Of a stretch of DNA of 64,000 nucleotides, positions 30,504-38,748 are shown one piece after another. Position numbers and translations under genes: made by a program. Each line of letters begins with the position of its first letter. Within the stretch, counting starts at the first letter, position 1. The stretch comes from Cytophagales bacterium (lineage in GTDB: Bacteria > Bacteroidota > Bacteroidia > Cytophagales > Bernardetiaceae), in assembly GCA_013299045.1 (NCBI GenBank), contig JAAFJX010000004.1:62001-126000 (forward strand), read 5' to 3'. Below the pieces are notes generated by a model, which searched no databases, was not told the DNA's origin, and saw nothing but the letters and a program-made list of their open reading frames with translations.

Positions 30504-30564
30504 CTTTTTGCTTCTGTTTTAAAAGATTAGAAAATTATTTTAGCAAAACTAAAGGAGGCTCAAA

Positions 30565-31371
30565 TTAACCCTTCATGGCAGTGAGCATATTGCCATAAAC
30601 CTTGTTCAATGAAGTGAGGTGCGTAGTAAGCTGCGACATTTGCGTTTTGAGCAACTCTGAGTCTTTCATGGTATCAGACATATTCTGCATAGCAGAAGTC
30701 AGGTTACCATAGAATTTGTTCATAGCCTTGAGGTGGCTGTCCGCATCTTTGATTTCCATTTCATACACGGCGTTCAAAGCACCCAAGTTTTTGGTGATGT
30801 TTTGAACTTGTGTGTGGTAATCCTTAGCGTCTTTAGAAGCATTTGCCATCTCAGACATAGCGCTAACGGTTGTAGAGTACGCCTTGTTCAAGCTAGTCAA
30901 TGAAGCAGAAGCCGCCTTAACGTTCGTAGAGTACTCGTTAGTAGCACCAACCGCGTTCGTGAGGTCTTTCATGTTCTTGGCAGTGTCGTTCAAAGACTGA
31001 ATGCCTTGTCCGAACTTCTTGAATGCGTCTGTAGAAAGATTGGCCTCTTTCAACATAGCGTCCAAATGCGTCAATACAGCCATACCTGTAGAGCCTTCGT
31101 CAATTTTTTGAACTGGCTTGTTGCTCGCCAATGCAGGGTACGCCAATTCCCAGTGGTAGTGTTGCTCTGCCGGAGGGGCTGGTTGGATACCGCCCAACAA
31201 GAAGAGGAACGCTTCAGTCAAAAGACCAACAGTAAGCATAATACCAGCACCAGGCCAGTGCATAATTTTGAAAAGTGCGCCCGTTACAACGACAGCAGCA
31301 CCTACTGATGTTACTTTAGGAACAACAACACGATAGATGCGCTCCAAACCGGTTTCAACATGTAAAGCCAT
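30565..31371 (-). CDS. gldL: Gliding motility/T9SS motor protein GldL (PorL)
   Basis: A 268-residue inner-membrane protein with two membrane helices at about 17-35 and 41-60; the second contains the glutamate in LLTEAFLFLLGG that corresponds to the essential proton-path residue of GldL. The motif LFKIMHWPGAG between the helices is a family signature. The rest is a cytoplasmic, helical, coiled-coil-like tail that repeats the pattern LTSLNKxYxxxxxAMxxM several times. It partners GldM in the T9SS motor. gldK, the usual upstream gene, is not next to it. Confidence 0.95.
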   Translation of the reverse strand: MALHVETGLERIYRVVVPKVTSVGAAVVVTGALFKIMHWPGAGIMLTVGLLTEAFLFLLGGIQPAPPAEQHYHWELAYPALASNKPVQKIDEGSTGMAVLTHLDAMLKEANLSTDAFKKFGQGIQSLNDTAKNMKDLTNAVGATNEYSTNVKAASASLTSLNKAYSTTVSAMSEMANASKDAKDYHTQVQNITKNLGALNAVYEMEIKDADSHLKAMNKFYGNLTSAMQNMSDTMKDSELLKTQMSQLTTHLTSLNKVYGNMLTAMKG

Positions 31372-31376
31372 TTTTT

Positions 31377-31706
31377 TTAACTTTTTTTGTTTGAAATGTG
31401 ATGAAAATTAAGTTTGAGAAAAAACATACGATAAACTGTTTTCAACCCCTCCAAAAACCACCTCCGCAAGACCCACTCATAGTTTAGGCTGCTTTGTGTA
31501 CGCTCCTGAAGTGTCATAGCCGCTTGTACGGACCAGCCACCAGAATGCCAGTTGGTCTTACCTCTAAAATGCAAACCCTCATAAGAACCAATCGCTCCCG
31601 CGTTTTGGTTTTTTGTAGCCGAAGCACTAGCCCTTACTACTGCTTGTTTGCCCTCTAAAAATTCAACAAACTGAAATGCTCGGGAACCACCTATGCACAT
31701 TACCAA
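31377..31706 (-). CDS. Uncertain 109-codon ORF upstream of gldL
   Basis: An open frame that ends 5 bases before the gldL ATG. Codon use looks coding-like and the frame continues upstream of its first ATG for a few codons, but I recognise no family and it lacks a signal peptide or domain. It does not resemble the C-terminus of GldK, which would be expected here. It may be a remnant of a lost gene or a chance frame. The stretch from 31707 to 32039 has no gene that I can support and becomes very AT-rich. Confidence 0.25.
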   Translation of the reverse strand: MVMCIGGSRAFQFVEFLEGKQAVVRASASATKNQNAGAIGSYEGLHFRGKTNWHSGGWSVQAAMTLQERTQSSLNYEWVLRRWFLEGLKTVYRMFFLKLNFHHISNKKS

Positions 31707-32039
31707 CCACTGCGCTCAAATCAACTAGCCCAAAGAGCCGAATCCTAATTATTCCCGGCACGTATCGTTGTTACGCACTGAACCATCAAGACCCTTCCAC
31801 AATGAACGACATCAACCAAACCAACGAGGCTAACGATGCTTTAATGTAACTCACTCAAACAGCGCAAATTTTTAAAATTAAAATAGAATCTCCAAATTTT
31901 GTTAGATAAAAATATGGTTTTTTTCGGTAAAAACGTAATTTTTTTTATACCATTTTTGTAACCATCTGAAAATAAGTAACATAAAAAAATACAAGTTTTT
32001 CAAAAAAAGTACAATCTTTTAAAAATCAAGAGGTAAAAA

Positions 32040-32441
32040 TCACTCCAAATCAAGTATTTGTTTGCTTATCTCAACACACAATTTCTGCATACGCTTCTGC
32101 AACATGGCCAAATCCTCTTCTTTTTTGCCCACATAAATCAAACCAAGCTGGATAGGCCGCGTGAACCGACTTTCAACTGGCAAAAGTCTGTAAGCCTCAC
32201 GCATCAGCCTACGAATACGATTCCGCTCGTGCGCTTTCCTGAATTGCTTTTTAGGCACAACAAAAAGAACCTGCGAAACTGACGCATTAGAGTTTTGTAA
32301 ACAATAAACCGCTTTGTAGGGATACAAAAAAGAAGAGGAACTCTTATGAAACAGCTCCTCTATGGCTTTTTGAGCGCGCATGATTTGCGCTCTGGGCAGG
32401 CCAAACGGCTTAATAGTATGCTGCTCTGAAGCCGCACACAT
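32040..32441 (-). CDS. rnpA: Ribonuclease P protein component
   Basis: A 133-residue basic protein that binds the RNase P RNA and assists 5' maturation of tRNAs. The hallmark RNR motif region is clear: KKQFRKAHERNRIRRLMREA, followed by a normal beta-alpha C-terminal part. The ATG at 32441 lies 5 bases after the stop of the small 43-residue gene and about 250 bases after rpmH. The rpmH-rnpA order is the standard bacterial arrangement, with an extra small gene inserted here. Confidence 0.93.
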   Translation of the reverse strand: MCAASEQHTIKPFGLPRAQIMRAQKAIEELFHKSSSSFLYPYKAVYCLQNSNASVSQVLFVVPKKQFRKAHERNRIRRLMREAYRLLPVESRFTRPIQLGLIYVGKKEEDLAMLQKRMQKLCVEISKQILDLE

Positions 32442-32446
32442 ACAAC

Positions 32447-32578
32447 TTAGGCCTTTTTAGCGTTTTCTGCTCTTTTTGCTGCACGGCTGGCTACTGTTTT
32501 AGCCTTTTTTACTTGTGCTTTGTTGTAGTTTAGACTCTGCTCGTTCGTCAAAATCTTTTTTGCTACTCTTGCTTTCAT
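32447..32578 (-). CDS. Small basic protein (43 residues) between rpmH and rnpA
   Basis: ATG at 32578 gives MKARVAKKILTNEQSLNYNK followed by a lysine/alanine-rich helix ending KRAENAKKA, 43 residues, no known domain. It stops 5 bases before the rnpA ATG, so translation is probably coupled. The very basic composition (about a third Lys/Arg) fits a nucleic-acid- or ribosome-associated peptide. Its position inside the rpmH-rnpA unit, its clean start and its length argue that it is real, although I do not recognise a family. Confidence 0.6.
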   Translation of the reverse strand: MKARVAKKILTNEQSLNYNKAQVKKAKTVASRAAKRAENAKKA

Positions 32579-32692
32579 AACAATAAAATTTTCAATAGGG
32601 TGTATGATTATCTTAAAAACTTAGGCACAAAAAGTAAGCGTTGTGATGGTAACAACGCCGAACTTTTTAGTACACAACGGTTAGCATAAGCA

Positions 32693-32848
32693 TTAAGCCT
32701 TGTTGCCTTCGTCTGATACCGTCAATCTTTTACGGCCACGGCCACGACGACGAGCCAATACAGCACGGCCATCTTTTGTAGCCATACGCGCACGGAAGCC
32801 ATGTTTGTTACGGCGCTTGCGATTTGAGGGTTGGTATGTTCTTTTCAT
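32693..32848 (-). CDS. rpmH: Large ribosomal subunit protein bL34
   Basis: A 51-residue, strongly basic protein. It begins [20 protein letters not shown] and continues with the conserved [20 protein letters not shown], which is diagnostic of L34. The start is the ATG at 32848. It is the first gene of the rpmH, small ORF, rnpA unit and has its own promoter just upstream. Confidence 0.98.
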   Translation of the reverse strand: MKRTYQPSNRKRRNKHGFRARMATKDGRAVLARRRGRGRKRLTVSDEGNKA

Positions 32849-32876
32849 CTTTTGGAGGATTTTCAGAATTGAGCCA

Positions 32877-32911
32877 CAAAGGTAAGTCTTTATTTTAGGA
32901 TAACAAGCAAA
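32877..32911 (-). promoter_or_regulatory. rpmH promoter
   Basis: On the minus strand TACCTTTG (32884-32877) matches TAnnTTTG and TTTG at 32911-32908 lies 23 bases further upstream (or CTTG with a 19-base spacer). The -7 box is 28 bases before the rpmH ATG. Confidence 0.6.
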
Positions 32912-32975
32912 TCTTTTACTTTTATCAAAGTTTTTTCAAATACATTCTGCTCCTCTTTAAGCCACTCCATAAGGG

Positions 32976-34982
32976 TTACTCGCCTAAAATCTCTATCCGT
33001 TTGATTCTATCGCCTATTTCCAAGGCATCTATAACGTATTGCCCTATTACTATTTTACCAAAAATCGTATAGCGCCCGTCTAGGTGCGGCGTAGGACAAT
33101 GCGTAAAAAACCACTGACAACTCTCTGTATCTTTGCCTGCCGAAGCCAAACCTAAAACGCCCGTATCATAGCGCCGAGCGGTAAATTCTGAGCGAATGAC
33201 TCCCTCACTGCCGCCCCAGCCGTCGCCACGCGGGCAGCCGCCCTGTGCTACAAAATTTTGGACTACCCTATGAAAAAATCTGTTCGTATAAAACCCTTTC
33301 CTGACCAAATTCAAAAAATTAGCCACCGAAAATGGCGTTTCATTCACCAAAAGTTCTACAATAACGTCCCCTTTGGTGGTTTCAAGCCGCACACACTGCC
33401 CCACAGGAATAGCCACCACTTCCGCCCAGCTTCGTAAACTATGGGCTTGTGCCTCTGGTTTTTTATAGACGCTACCTTTTAAGTATGCAAGTGTTTGTGC
33501 AATTTCTATATAGCTTTCTATGTCTTTGGGCTTCGCAAAATAGCTTCCGGCATTCTCCAAAAAACCTATATTACTGCCTATTTGCACTTTATAGGGAGTC
33601 TCTTCAACTCTTAAAATTGCTGCTGCAAGCGCCGAAACGGCTTCGTCATGAAGTGAAACAGCCTTTGTCAAATTTTGAAGGCAACGTGCAGCCAGGACTT
33701 TGTCCTGATTCAAAGCTGCTAAAAAAGTTTTATCGCTGTGTAAGCCTTGTATCACTTCCATAGCGCTTGTTTTGACTATTGCAGCCTGCTTTTTATCGAA
33801 TACATAAGCCCAAAAAAAGTCTAGATTATCTTGCTGAACTGGCATTACGCTTAGTGTAACGGCTGTTTCGTAAGGGTTATTGCTATTTGTGAGTGTTTCT
33901 TTTAGGCGCATAAGTCCTTGTTCAGATGTTTTGGCTGCTAAACCCCATAAAATAGCACGTGCACGATAGTTTTCGGTGAGTTGCGCCCATACTAAAACGT
34001 CTTCAACCGCTGGTTTAAAACGTGTATTTTCGCACATTTCTGCTGCTGCTATTAAAATATTAGGATTCGTATTAACATCTTCAAAATATTTTTCTAGCAT
34101 TTGTTTTATAATTTCTGCACGCTCTTTCTTTTCTAGATTATATGCTTTTAAGGCTCTAAATGCGCTTACAAGAACTCTATAGTCTTTTTCTTTTTCTAAA
34201 ATATTCTTTAGTGCAACAAATGAAGTGTCATCATCGTGCAGTTCTAGGGCTTGTGTCATTTGTAAACGAACTATTGCATCGTTATCAAACTGTGCTAATT
34301 GCCTACATTGATGTTTGTAATCTGTTTCTTTGATGTATTTTCTGTTTCTAGCAAAATATGCAGACGCTACTTTTCTTACTTTTTCGTTTCTACTAAGCAA
34401 TAAAAGTTCTGAAATTTTAAATGTACCCTCTAAAGTGATTATTGGAAGACTTACTCCCTCTTGTGTAACTCGTCTTGAGGCTGCTCTATACAAACCGTAT
34501 GCCTGTCCAAGTCTTAAAGTATCATTATCAAAAGATAAATCGGCTAAAAATTCGCAACCAGCAAAGCTTGCACACTGACCAATAGCTTCTAATACCCGTG
34601 CATTGACAAGCGCATCTTTTTCACGGCTATATGCAAATATTAAACGACTTTCGGCACTCTCACTTCCTATTTGACCAAGTGCAAATGCGGCTTCTTGCCT
34701 GACTAAACTTGAATTATCTTTCATACAAACGCGCCATAATTCTGCTATAGCGTTTGTATCTTGTATTGATGCAAAAGCTGAAACTGCTGCTAAACGATAC
34801 GTCTCTTCTGCATGATTCAAATAAACTAACAAAGAATCTACTTCCTTTTTATTTTGATAATCATACAGTATTCTTAAAGTTGAATCATTTTTAAATCTAT
34901 TCGCTTCAAGCTTTAAATTGTTCTGTGAATGGCATGAAGTGCTTAAGGCAAACAGTAAACTAAACAACAAAACAATTCTCAT
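32976..34982 (-). CDS. Lipoprotein with HEAT repeats fused to a cyclophilin-type peptidyl-prolyl isomerase
   Basis: A 668-residue protein with a lipoprotein signal (residues 1-17, lipobox LSTSC). Residues about 40-500 are a helical solenoid of HEAT-type repeats, for example LVRQEAAFALGQIGSESAES. Residues about 515-668 form a cyclophilin domain: TTKGDVIVELLVNETPFSV, FFHRVVQNFVAQGG with the catalytic arginine, and CQWFFTHCPTPHLDGRYTIF. It is likely a periplasmic, membrane-attached folding factor for outer-membrane or secreted clients. Divergent from recG. The N-terminal half uses markedly more A/T-ending codons than the genes on either side. Confidence 0.85.
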   Translation of the reverse strand: MRIVLLFSLLFALSTSCHSQNNLKLEANRFKNDSTLRILYDYQNKKEVDSLLVYLNHAEETYRLAAVSAFASIQDTNAIAELWRVCMKDNSSLVRQEAAFALGQIGSESAESRLIFAYSREKDALVNARVLEAIGQCASFAGCEFLADLSFDNDTLRLGQAYGLYRAASRRVTQEGVSLPIITLEGTFKISELLLLSRNEKVRKVASAYFARNRKYIKETDYKHQCRQLAQFDNDAIVRLQMTQALELHDDDTSFVALKNILEKEKDYRVLVSAFRALKAYNLEKKERAEIIKQMLEKYFEDVNTNPNILIAAAEMCENTRFKPAVEDVLVWAQLTENYRARAILWGLAAKTSEQGLMRLKETLTNSNNPYETAVTLSVMPVQQDNLDFFWAYVFDKKQAAIVKTSAMEVIQGLHSDKTFLAALNQDKVLAARCLQNLTKAVSLHDEAVSALAAAILRVEETPYKVQIGSNIGFLENAGSYFAKPKDIESYIEIAQTLAYLKGSVYKKPEAQAHSLRSWAEVVAIPVGQCVRLETTKGDVIVELLVNETPFSVANFLNLVRKGFYTNRFFHRVVQNFVAQGGCPRGDGWGGSEGVIRSEFTARRYDTGVLGLASAGKDTESCQWFFTHCPTPHLDGRYTIFGKIVIGQYVIDALEIGDRIKRIEILGE

Positions 34983-35000
34983 AAAACTTTTAATCCTTAC

Positions 35001-35032
35001 TTTACAACACTTAAATTATACACGTATATTTG
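35001..35032 (+). promoter_or_regulatory. Probable recG promoter
   Basis: TTTA at 35001-35004, 20-base spacer, TATATTTG at 35025-35032 (full match to TAnnTTTG). It lies 87 bases before the recG ATG. Confidence 0.5.
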
Positions 35033-35119
35033 CAACGAGTTCATTGCGCCATAAAATAACAACAAAATAGTCTGTAAATTAAACTTTTTTATAAAAAAAT
35101 TATAAAGGCTTATAATTCA

Positions 35120-37225
35120 ATGGAAAAGTCATCTAATCATTTCTTGCATACGTCTTTGATGTTCTTAAAGGGCGTTGGTGAAAATCGAGCAAAACTCTTG
35201 GCTGAAGAATTGAGCTTATTTACATTTGCAGATTTACTCTATTTTTTCCCCTTCCGTTACGATGACCGAACAAAGTTTCATACTATAGCATCGCTGACCG
35301 AAGATTCACCCTACGTGCAAGTTAAGGGACGAGTACACAGCATTATGAGTGCAGGAGATGTTGCTAAGAAGCGCTTAGAGGCTGTTCTTGAAGATGAAAC
35401 TGGTCAAATTAAATTGGTATGGTTTCAGGCTATTCACTTCGTGAGGCAAAGGCTAAAAGAAAATATTGAATATGTAGTTTTCGGAAAGCCTAATATTTTT
35501 GGAAGGAACTTTTCTATGCCTCACCCAGAATTTGAAATTTTCTTGCAGAACGAAGTGCAAAATGCACTAATGCCTGTGTATCATAGCACCGAAAAGCTGA
35601 AAGCCAACAATCTAGATAGTAAAGGCTTGGCAAAGCTTATTAAAAATCTACTAGAGCTTGTTAAAGAAAAAATTTCTGAAAATATACCCGTCCAGACGCT
35701 TCATGAAAATCAACTTTACAGTCGTATAAACGCACTTTATGGCATTCATTTTCCACCAAATACTGATATTTTATACAAGTCTATTAAACGACTAAAGTTT
35801 GAAGAGTTATTTTTTGTGCAGCTTAAACTGTTGCGCTTGCGTAGCGATAGGCTAACTAAACACGCTGGTATGCAATTTAATAAGTTGCATCTGCATAACT
35901 TATTTTATAATGAGCATTTGCCTTTTCCTTTAACTAATGCCCAAAAGCGAGTTATTAAAGAAATATACAAAGATGTAAATAACATGAAGCAAATGAATCG
36001 TTTGTTGCAGGGCGACGTGGGAAGTGGAAAGACCGTTGTCGCTTTTATGGCAATGCTTATGGCTATTGACAACAACGCTCAGGCTTGCTTAATGGCACCC
36101 ACTGAAGTTCTAGCAGAGCAGCATTATAAAGGATTGACAGCTATGGCAGAAAAACTAGGGCTTAATATGGCGCTACTAACTGGCTCTACAAAAAAATCCG
36201 AACGTAGTAAAACTCTACAGAGCCTTGCTAAAGGAGAATTAAAGCTCATTACTGGCACACACGCTCTTATTGAAGATGAAGTACAGTTTCAGAATTTAGG
36301 ATTGTGCGTTATTGATGAACAACACCGCTTTGGTGTAGCTCAACGCGCTAAACTGTGGCAAAAGCAGCAACGTGTGTATCCGCACGTATTGGTTATGACT
36401 GCAACACCAATCCCTCGTACACTAGCAATGACGCTTTATGGAGATTTGGACGTATCTGTTATAGACGAAATGCCTGCTGGTAGAAAACCAATAAAAACTG
36501 TGCATCGCTACACAAACAATAGGCAACAAATATACGCCTTTATTGACGACCAACTACGCAAAGGGCATCAAGCATACATCGTTTATCCTCTTATAGAAGA
36601 AAATGAAAATCTAAACTACAAGAGCTTACAAGAAGGAATTGAGATTCTGCAAAAACAACTGCCTCATGTGTCAGTAAGTGTTTTGCATGGTAAAATGTCA
36701 TCAAAAGAAAAAGAAGCAAGCATGGCTGCTTTTACAGAAGGAAAGACCCAAGTGATGATTGCAACAACCGTTGTGGAAGTTGGAGTGAACGTTCCGAATG
36801 CAAACATTATTCTTATTGAAAATGCAGACCGCTTCGGTTTATCTCAACTGCATCAACTGAGAGGAAGAGTAGGCCGTAGTGATACACAATCTTATTGTAT
36901 TTTACTAACAGAGTACAATTTGTCTTCAGACTCTCGCCAACGTATAAAAGCAATGACCGAAACGACTGATGGATTTAAGCTCTCTGAACTAGACCTAAAG
37001 CTTCGTGGGCCAGGAGCATTAGAAGGGACACAACAAAGTGGTCTTGTGGAACTAAAACTAGCTAATTTGGCAAAAGACCATGACATACTGCAAGCAGCAC
37101 GTTTGGCTGTTATTAAAATACTAGAAACAGATAATCAATTAAAGTCTGTTGATAATGCCGTAATTTTAGAGTATTTGAATGTAGAACGCAACGATACTTC
37201 AAAAAAGTGGGGAAGAGTAAGTTAA
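35120..37225 (+). CDS. recG: ATP-dependent DNA helicase RecG
   Basis: A 701-residue branch-migration helicase that reverses stalled forks and processes Holliday junctions. The N-terminal wedge and OB domain (about 1-230) are followed by two helicase lobes: Walker A GDVGSGKTVVAFMAM, DEQHRFG as motif II, MTATPIPRTLAMT as motif III, VVEVGVNVPNA and QLHQLRGRVGRS as motif VI. Length is normal. Its coding sequence is AT-rich compared with dnaE or rpoB. It is followed by a 632-base AT-rich non-coding region. Confidence 0.96.
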   Translation: MEKSSNHFLHTSLMFLKGVGENRAKLLAEELSLFTFADLLYFFPFRYDDRTKFHTIASLTEDSPYVQVKGRVHSIMSAGDVAKKRLEAVLEDETGQIKLVWFQAIHFVRQRLKENIEYVVFGKPNIFGRNFSMPHPEFEIFLQNEVQNALMPVYHSTEKLKANNLDSKGLAKLIKNLLELVKEKISENIPVQTLHENQLYSRINALYGIHFPPNTDILYKSIKRLKFEELFFVQLKLLRLRSDRLTKHAGMQFNKLHLHNLFYNEHLPFPLTNAQKRVIKEIYKDVNNMKQMNRLLQGDVGSGKTVVAFMAMLMAIDNNAQACLMAPTEVLAEQHYKGLTAMAEKLGLNMALLTGSTKKSERSKTLQSLAKGELKLITGTHALIEDEVQFQNLGLCVIDEQHRFGVAQRAKLWQKQQRVYPHVLVMTATPIPRTLAMTLYGDLDVSVIDEMPAGRKPIKTVHRYTNNRQQIYAFIDDQLRKGHQAYIVYPLIEENENLNYKSLQEGIEILQKQLPHVSVSVLHGKMSSKEKEASMAAFTEGKTQVMIATTVVEVGVNVPNANIILIENADRFGLSQLHQLRGRVGRSDTQSYCILLTEYNLSSDSRQRIKAMTETTDGFKLSELDLKLRGPGALEGTQQSGLVELKLANLAKDHDILQAARLAVIKILETDNQLKSVDNAVILEYLNVERNDTSKKWGRVS

Positions 37226-37857
37226 TTATTGCTTGTGTAATTTATAAAATAAAATATAAAAAAAGTACATGAATACAATAAAATTATAAATTGATGAATG
37301 AAAATAGTAAATTGTTTATTGAAAAAAGTATATGGTCTTATGAAAAAAGTGTACGGATTTGTGAAAAGAGTATATGGCCTTGTGTAAGCAGTATATTTTA
37401 AAGTGAAACGAATACATTGCTTTGTTTTATTTATAAATTTTGTAGTGCAAATTGTAAATTATATAGTGAAACAATTAAATTATAAAGTGTAACGAGTAAA
37501 TTAATTAGTGAAAGTGGTAAATTCTATAGTGTAAAAGTAAAACTGTAGTTATAATACATTACTAAGCCTTATAAATAAATAAAATTGTTTTATTAAACAA
37601 CCACTTTTGTATAATAAAAAGTTAAAGTATAAGGTTACACCTACAAATTTAAAACCTAAAGTCTTAAATTGGAAGATTAACAACTTGTTTTTTTTTATAA
37701 ATATATCGTTTTAAAATATACAGACAAGGTGGTTTTATGTAAAAAAAAAAATGTTAAATAATTTGTAAGCAATGAATTTTATTTTTTAATTGCACCATCT
37801 TATCATAAATGCGTTATCAAGTGTTAAACAAAACATTCTTTTTATTAAAAAAATAAT
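37226..37857. other. 632-base AT-rich non-coding region after recG
   Basis: No ORF of useful size on either strand. The first half is a degenerate 21-bp repeat array (separate entry); the second half (37552-37857) is A/T homopolymer-rich with no clear promoter, terminator or DnaA box (TTATCCACA-type). It leads directly to the ATG at 37858. Confidence 0.7.
37258..37551 (+). repeat. Degenerate 21-bp tandem array, about 14 units
   Basis: Units follow each other with an exact 21-base register, for example GAAAAAAGTATATGGTCTTA+T (37321), GAAAAAAGTGTACGGATTTG+T (37342), GAAAAGAGTATATGGCCTTG+T (37363), GAAACAATTAAATTATAAAG+T (37468) and GAAAGTGGTAAATTCTATAG+T (37510). The shared core is roughly (G)TGAAAnnAGTAnATnnnnnn. 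There is no spacer between units, and in-frame stops recur at one position of a translated heptad, so it is not coding. 21 bp is two helical turns. Confidence 0.75.
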
Positions 37858-38565
37858 ATGGCTTCTACATCTGAACGTTCATTTGGTGCAAGGCTACGAC
37901 ACGCCCAAGATTTAACAGCATACCTTTCAGGTTTCGTTAATTATAACCCTCCTCGCTCTGAAGAAACAATTGTATCTCTTAATACACTTATTTCTAGTAT
38001 GGTAGCGGCTAACTCAGAAGAAACTGTCATTCAACAAACTTATAATGGCTTTGTTACAAACCGTTATGATGCTTTTAGAACCAATGATTTAAGTCTTTTT
38101 AAAATACTTTCGCCTATTAGAAACTCTGTTGTTGCACAATACGGCAAAGATTCAGTCCAATATAAACAGATTGATACAATTATAGGCAAAATACGAAGTA
38201 AAAAATTGACTAAAGTTGTTAATGCAGAGAACTACACCGAAGCTAAAGTCTCGCAATCAGAGCAATCTTATGGTTCATCAACACAGTTTTTTAGTGATTT
38301 AGTCAATACACTTTCTACTTTTCCTAATTATAATCCTACACGGTCAGAATTGCAAGTAACACAGCTACAAGCATTCTTAGCATCTTTAACTGATTTAAAT
38401 AACAACGTTGCCATAAATTATCAAAAGCTCAAAGCAGCCAAGACTGTTCGCCGTGAACTTTATCTTGACTTAGCTGCAAGAGGTACACGAATCAAAGCAT
38501 ACGTTAAAGCAAATTATGGAGCCAATTCTTCGGAATATGGACTCATTAAAAACTTAGTCTTATAG
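37858..38565 (+). CDS. Protein of two tandem helical domains with NYNPxRSE motif
   Basis: A 235-residue soluble protein without signal peptide. It consists of two related halves: the first contains FVNYNPPRSEETIVSLNTLI and the second FPNYNPTRSELQVTQLQAFL, each followed by a helix with an aromatic-basic pattern and ending near QYGKDSVQYKQI and NYGANSSEYGLI respectively. This pattern (YNPxxxEL with long helices) is one I associate with uncharacterised helical proteins that are common in Bacteroidota; function is unknown. Codons are strongly A/T-biased. The start is the ATG at 37858, directly after the AT-rich region. Confidence 0.7.
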   Translation: MASTSERSFGARLRHAQDLTAYLSGFVNYNPPRSEETIVSLNTLISSMVAANSEETVIQQTYNGFVTNRYDAFRTNDLSLFKILSPIRNSVVAQYGKDSVQYKQIDTIIGKIRSKKLTKVVNAENYTEAKVSQSEQSYGSSTQFFSDLVNTLSTFPNYNPTRSELQVTQLQAFLASLTDLNNNVAINYQKLKAAKTVRRELYLDLAARGTRIKAYVKANYGANSSEYGLIKNLVL

Positions 38566-38608
38566 CCTACTAAGCTGAAAGTAACCAGAGTTTTTGCTTA
38601 ATAAACCA

Positions 38609-38616
38609 TACTTTTG
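38609..38616 (+). promoter_or_regulatory. -7 element TACTTTTG upstream of ald
   Basis: Full match to TAnnTTTG, 132 bases before the ald ATG. The nearest TTTG is only 12 bases upstream, so the -33 part is unclear. Confidence 0.4.
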
Positions 38617-38748
38617 GAATAATAAAGCACTACTATTGGTTATTAAACTAAGTCTTTTTCAAAATCTCCGTCATGAGGAGGCAAATGCAGCAGCATATCA
38701 ACCTATTTACTCACTATTATTTGATTATTAACTAATAAATTATCGCTT

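Noticed and set aside
31377-31706. gldK remnant upstream of gldL
   Set aside because: No formylglycine-enzyme-type motifs such as RGGSW or GFRC in any frame; kept only as an uncertain ORF.
32700-32885. Plus-strand ORF opposite rpmH
   Set aside because: Arginine-rich shadow of the minus-strand bL34 gene.
37258-37551. CRISPR array
   Set aside because: The 21-bp units adjoin each other without spacers and vary in sequence; no cas genes are nearby.
37226-37857. Chromosomal replication origin
   Set aside because: AT-rich with repeats, but no DnaA boxes were found and neither dnaA nor dnaN is adjacent; rpmH-rnpA lies 4 kb away, which is suggestive only.
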